Assembly: GCF_042649685.1 (NCBI RefSeq)
Contig: NZ_JBHRZT010000020.1
Location: forward strand, 248,001-312,000
Source: Bacillus_BA songklensis
Lineage (GTDB): Bacteria; Bacillota; Bacilli; Bacillales; Bacillaceae_H
Length of the DNA stretch: 64,000 nt
Direction of reading: 5' to 3'
Shown: positions 60,479-64,000 of the stretch, piece by piece
Numbering within the stretch: the first letter of the stretch is position 1
Layout of the letters: every line of letters begins with the position of its first letter
Made by a program: the position numbers and the translations under genes
The notes under the pieces: generated by a model
Databases searched by the model: none
Told to the model about the DNA's origin: nothing
The model's input: only the letters and a program-made list of their open reading frames with translations

Positions 60479-62066
60479 AAGAAATTTGATCCGTTTTGGA
60501 AAACAAATAATCATATGCCATAATCATAAACTCAATGGCCATCCTTTTTTTCGGTTCCATAAAGTCCGTTCCCAACAGTTTTTCCAATTTTTCAATGCGA
60601 TGATACAATGTTTGTCTTACTACAAATAATCGTTTTGCCGTTTCCTGTTTGGAACCGTTGCATTCTAAATAGACTTTTAGCGTTTCCATGAGTTTACCAT
60701 TATATTGTTGATCATACATGATAACCGGCTCTAAATATTCCATCATTACTTCACGTAAATCTTTAGGTTGCTGAATCAGAGAAAGCACACGATACATATG
60801 CAAATCGTCGTAAAAGTGGATGGACGTATTAGATTCGAGCTTTTCCTGAACTTTTACCGTTTCCAGGGCGGTTTGATAGCTTCTATTAATCTCTTGAACA
60901 TTCGTCACTAATTTCCCGATACCCAATAAATGAACAAAAAAGTTTTGACGTTTACAATAATCAGTATTCAAAAACCTCACAAAACCTTCTTCTATCCTCT
61001 GTTTCCAAGTATGAACAGAACGCTTATTAATCAAGATTAAAATAAAATCGCCGCGGCGTTCGATCACAAATAAATCAAAGCCATGTTGTTCAAAAAGCGT
61101 TTTTAAAAACATTTTTAAATATGTAAAGTCAACAGAACGTTTTTGGGGATTGGGCCTGCACACACACACAACGGCTCCACACCCTTGCTCTTTTACATTC
61201 GCCTCTTCCAAATAGCTTGTTAACTCAGACTCCGTCAACTCGCCTATTAACCATTTTGTCATCCACTCCGCTTCATCTACCCTCTTCTTTTCTTCTACAT
61301 ACAAATCACGCAAGAAGTGCTGTGCAAGGGCTGTAGCTGTACGATCAACAGCCAGCAAGTCAAATTCTGTCAACTGCCCGTACGGAGACACAACGAACAG
61401 TTCTGCATAATTGCGGGTTAACACTTGTATGATCTGCTTTGTCATGACTTTTTGATCGTTATTTTCTCGAGAAATGAGATTGAGTAACTCCTTTCTCTTC
61501 ACAGGGTTAATTTCAGGGACAAACTGTATATTCTCTTCATTCAGTTTGATGATGACTTGCAAATCTGTATATTGGTAGAAAAAGTGAAGAATGGGGTGAT
61601 AATGATCAATGATGAGCAGCATTTTCTGAAGTTGCTGGGAGTAGTTTTCTAAATCGGAAATCATCTGATAATGTTGATTGATTAAGAGAGAATGGACATC
61701 TTGAGTGATTTCAATGAATGGGACTTCTTGATGAAAGAGAATGATAGGAAACTGATGCTGATCAGCGATAGCAATTACTTCTGAAGGAATTTTTGAGGTA
61801 TATGTGCCCATTTCAATACACAGGCCAGCAGCGTTGCACTCAATTAACTGCTCTAAAAAGGAGATAAACATTTGCTCATTTTCCTTCCAGCCTACCCCGG
61901 TAGATAAGATCAATTCATTTCCTTTTAACAGCCGTTTTATTTGGGTCACTTCTACGATATGAACCCATTTTACCGGCTTATGCAGTCCTTCTTTTCCTGC
62001 TGCTACTTCACTTGTAACAAAATGCTTTCGTTTTAAAATTTCCTGGACAGTAAGATAAGACTTCAA
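60474..62066 (-). CDS. PucR-family transcriptional regulator
   Basis: Regulator of 530 residues. The N-terminal PucR ligand domain (about 5-125, LTVQEILKRKHFVTSEVAAG; NELILSTGVGW; FLEQLIECNAAGLCIEMG) is followed by a middle domain and a C-terminal helix-turn-helix of the PucR type (about 470-525, YLECNGSKQETAKRLFVVRQTLYHRIEKLEKLLG). In Bacillus this family controls purine, pyrimidine and amino-compound catabolism. Location next to dihydropyrimidinase and beta-alanine genes suggests control of that set. Confidence 0.92.
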   Translation of the reverse strand: MKSYLTVQEILKRKHFVTSEVAAGKEGLHKPVKWVHIVEVTQIKRLLKGNELILSTGVGWKENEQMFISFLEQLIECNAAGLCIEMGTYTSKIPSEVIAIADQHQFPIILFHQEVPFIEITQDVHSLLINQHYQMISDLENYSQQLQKMLLIIDHYHPILHFFYQYTDLQVIIKLNEENIQFVPEINPVKRKELLNLISRENNDQKVMTKQIIQVLTRNYAELFVVSPYGQLTEFDLLAVDRTATALAQHFLRDLYVEEKKRVDEAEWMTKWLIGELTESELTSYLEEANVKEQGCGAVVCVCRPNPQKRSVDFTYLKMFLKTLFEQHGFDLFVIERRGDFILILINKRSVHTWKQRIEEGFVRFLNTDYCKRQNFFVHLLGIGKLVTNVQEINRSYQTALETVKVQEKLESNTSIHFYDDLHMYRVLSLIQQPKDLREVMMEYLEPVIMYDQQYNGKLMETLKVYLECNGSKQETAKRLFVVRQTLYHRIEKLEKLLGTDFMEPKKRMAIEFMIMAYDYLFSKTDQISS

Positions 62067-62161
62067 TTTTACACCGCCCCTTTATTCATCATTTTATATA
62101 ATCATATTACATTTGGACGGGATAAAAAAGAATTTTTTCTATTTTCAATCTATTAGCCTTT

Positions 62162-62368
62162 TCAAGATACATCTTCTTGCTTATAGCCATTCATTGACAC
62201 TTTCTGTAGCAATTGTCCTCTTTTTTGAACCCCTTCGGTAATTCGGTCCAATTCCTTCTTATAAAATAATAGGTCCGTCACTGAAACTGCATTCAATATT
62301 TCCATTTTTAATTTATCGAGTAATGCACGTTCTTCTTTAGTCATAAATTCATGGATATTCATCTTCAC
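62162..62368 (-). CDS. Small helical protein of unknown function
   Basis: Protein of 66-68 residues (start GTG 62368 or ATG 62362, both near AAGGGATGA). It is charged and helical: FMTKEERALLDKLKMEILNA, then YKKELDRITEGVQKRGQLL. I recognise no family. It lies between the dihydropyrimidinase and PucR genes on the same strand, with a 98-bp gap to PucR. Confidence 0.55.
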   Translation of the reverse strand: MKMNIHEFMTKEERALLDKLKMEILNAVSVTDLLFYKKELDRITEGVQKRGQLLQKVSMNGYKQEDVS

Positions 62369-62461
62369 TCATCCCTTCTCGGGTATCATTTACCATAAAA
62401 TACGCTGACTCTCATTTTTTTAAGGGGGTTCATCATTACAATGTCATAATTTATATAAAAA

Positions 62462-62500
62462 AAAGTGTTTCAAAAGGTCTATTCCCTTTTGAAACACTTT
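62462..62500 (-). terminator. Terminator hairpin after the 79-residue gene
   Basis: AAAGTGTTTCAAAAGG pairs with CCCTTTTGAAACACTTT around a short loop; T-run follows on the minus strand. Confidence 0.85.
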
Positions 62501-62513
62501 AAAATCATCCCTT

Positions 62514-62753
62514 TCATTTCTGCTTTGAAAGGGATTGAACTCCCTCTTTTTGCTGCTTCAAAATCAAAGATGAAAAGTATTTTCTTGCATCTGCCGTTAA
62601 AACATGCAGAGTTTCCTGCCTTTTCCCATCTTTTGATTCAAATAATAAAAATGCACCGCTTAGATTTTCTGTTACACCCTTTATGAAATATTCTTGTTGG
62701 ATATAATAATCAATTTTGTCTCTTTCCTCTACAAATTCTTTATAGCTTGACAT
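62514..62753 (-). CDS. Small conserved-looking protein of unknown function
   Basis: Protein of 79 residues, MSSYKEFVEERDKIDYYIQQ at the N-terminus, then a beta-rich middle (GVTENLSGAFLLFESKDGK, RQETLHVLTADARKYFSSLI). AGGGAGGGAATAAC lies upstream. Its composition and ribosome binding site support coding. No catalytic motif or membrane helix. It ends at a good terminator and follows dihydropyrimidinase after 42 bp, so it is the last gene of that operon; no function can be given. Confidence 0.65.
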   Translation of the reverse strand: MSSYKEFVEERDKIDYYIQQEYFIKGVTENLSGAFLLFESKDGKRQETLHVLTADARKYFSSLILKQQKEGVQSLSKQK

Positions 62754-62795
62754 GTTATTCCCTCCCTATTTGCTAAAGGATGAACAAATATGTGG

Positions 62796-64000
62796 TTAAA
62801 TCATTAATTTTTCATTTTCATCAACCACTGCCAATTGGCCATACTTAGCACGTTTTAGATAGCGCCCATATCCGGGCTGGCCGACAAATTGCTTATCCCG
62901 AATAACGAATTGACCACGGCATAAAACGGAAATCGGCTCACCGGTTATCTTCATTCCTTCAAACGCATTGTAATCTACCGCCATATGATGTGTCTTTGCG
63001 GAGATAGTCCGTTCTGCGTTTGGATCAAAAAGGACTAAATCAGCGTCTGCACCAACTGATATGGTTCCTTTCTTTGGATATAATCCAAATAATTTCGCAA
63101 TTCGCGTTGAGGTAATATCAACAAATTGATTTAATGTAATTTTCCCTTTCTTTACACCTTCAGAAAATAGGATACTTACACGATCCTCAATAATAGGGCC
63201 TCCATTTGGAATTTTAGTGAAATCACCAAGGCCCAAATCTTTTTGTCCCTTGAAATCAAACGAACATTGATCGGAGCCGAGCGTTTGAAGCTCTCCGTTT
63301 TTTAACGCCTTCCACAGAACGTCTTGATTCCATTTTTCTCTTAGTGGCGGTGACCACACATACTTGGCGCCTTCAAAGTTTGGTTTTTCTAAATAACTTT
63401 GGTCGAGAACTAAATATTGAGGACAGGTTTCTCCCCAAATATCTACTCCTTTCCGTCTCGCTTCGGCAATCCTTTCGGCTGCTTCTGCACAAGAGACATG
63501 AACAACATACAATTGTGATTTGGCCAATCCAGCCATTTGGGCTGCTCTTCCCGTCGCTTCCCCTTCTACCTCGGGAGGCCTTGTCAACGCATGAAAAATA
63601 GGATCTGTGTTTCCTTCTTCGAGTGCCTTTTTCGTTAAATAATCAATCACATCACCATTTTCGGCGTGTACCATGACGAGCGCTCCAAGATCCTTGGCAG
63701 CTACCAATGTTCTGAAAAGTGTCGCATCATCGGCTTGAAAGACATTTTTGTAAGCCATAAACACTTTAAAAGAGGTGATTCCTTCGTCATCAATCACTTT
63801 CGGGAGCTCCGCCAGTACGCTTTCGTTTATTTCCCCAATCATTAAGTGAAAACTGTAGTCGATGGCCGCTTTTCCCTCTGATTTTTTATGCCAGACATCA
63901 ATGGCGTTTTTGAGAGGTTCTCCCTTATTAGTCAAACAAAAATCAATGACGGTTGTGGTTCCTCCGAATGCCGCCGCAATCGTACCTGTTTCAAAATCGT
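62796..64000 (-). CDS. Dihydropyrimidinase / hydantoinase (N-terminus off window)
   Basis: C-terminal about 400 residues of a cyclic amidohydrolase that opens dihydrouracil or hydantoin rings. The visible segments are FGGTTTVIDFC, the carboxylated-lysine region SFKVFMAYKNVF, metal-site His in MVHAENGDVI and YVVHVSCAEA, and the Asp of LGSDQCSFD. The C-terminal GTISVGADADLVLFDP loop is typical. The N-terminal HxH metal site would be beyond base 64000. With the aminotransferase and semialdehyde dehydrogenase this fits reductive pyrimidine breakdown to beta-alanine and acetyl-CoA. Confidence 0.9.
   Translation of the reverse strand, partial: DFETGTIAAAFGGTTTVIDFCLTNKGEPLKNAIDVWHKKSEGKAAIDYSFHLMIGEINESVLAELPKVIDDEGITSFKVFMAYKNVFQADDATLFRTLVAAKDLGALVMVHAENGDVIDYLTKKALEEGNTDPIFHALTRPPEVEGEATGRAAQMAGLAKSQLYVVHVSCAEAAERIAEARRKGVDIWGETCPQYLVLDQSYLEKPNFEGAKYVWSPPLREKWNQDVLWKALKNGELQTLGSDQCSFDFKGQKDLGLGDFTKIPNGGPIIEDRVSILFSEGVKKGKITLNQFVDITSTRIAKLFGLYPKKGTISVGADADLVLFDPNAERTISAKTHHMAVDYNAFEGMKITGEPISVLCRGQFVIRDKQFVGQPGYGRYLKRAKYGQLAVVDENEKLMI

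Overview
The window is chromosomal DNA from a low-G+C, endospore-forming Bacillaceae (Bacillus sensu lato). It carries forespore and mother-cell sporulation genes (spoIIAA-spoIIAB-sigF, spoVAA to spoVAF, spoIIM, spmAB, dacB, dacF, mciZ). As I remember the B. subtilis map, gene order largely follows the 200-215 degree region (fer, serA, sigX, res, scp, ppiB, lysA, spoVA, spoIIA, fur, nudF, yqk, proI). No rRNA, tRNA, CRISPR array, intact insertion sequence or prophage was seen.

Layout. 1-3 kb: a RecQ-type helicase cut by the window edge, its partner ypbB and divergent ferredoxin. 3-9 kb: serA, an M23/LysM peptidase, the sigX-rsiX pair and a lone FecCD permease preceded by a cobalamin riboswitch. 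9-15 kb: resABCDE (cytochrome c biogenesis and redox two-component control). 15-24 kb: rluB, dacB-spmA-spmB, a superoxide dismutase, ypuI, scpAB, ypuF and a ribT without riboflavin biosynthesis genes. 24-36 kb: ppiB, ypuA, lysA, the seven-gene spoVA operon and dacF-spoIIAA-spoIIAB-sigF. 36-44 kb: deoB-punA-pdp nucleoside catabolism, xerD, yqzK, fur, spoIIM, a truncated endonuclease-Q-like gene, nudF and mciZ. 44-57 kb: a nicotinamidase-like hydrolase, yqk genes, a ketone-body/leucine-type catabolic set (CoA transferase, thiolase, HMG-CoA lyase), a CDGSH protein, T-box-controlled proI, namA and rnz. 57-64 kb: a probable reductive pyrimidine/beta-alanine catabolic cluster (omega-aminotransferase, malonate/methylmalonate-semialdehyde dehydrogenase, PucR regulator, dihydropyrimidinase cut by the window end).

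Several starts were moved from the longest frame to positions with a proper ribosome binding site, and by comparison with B. subtilis proteins recalled from memory (for example serA 3142, scpA GTG 22283, ypuA TTG 24913, namA 55102). Recognisable promoters include sites for SigX (upstream of sigX), SigG (spoVAA), SigE (dacB, spoIIM), SigH with a 0A box (spoIIAA), and a SigA promoter with PerR-like boxes at fur.

The least explained content is intergenic. One repeat family of about 150-170 bp combines a large GACCCGTCA hairpin with a GAGGATGACTCAAAAGG terminator hairpin and has AAAAAGAGG ends. It sits directly at gene 3' ends in at least five places, with diverged relatives elsewhere, and one partial copy supplies the last codons and stop of a hydrolase gene. 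A second family marks the end of scpB, the scpA-ypuF gap and the point where the endonuclease-Q-like gene is cut short. Two further structured families occur around 8.7/56.2 kb and 9.2/15.6/24.8 kb.
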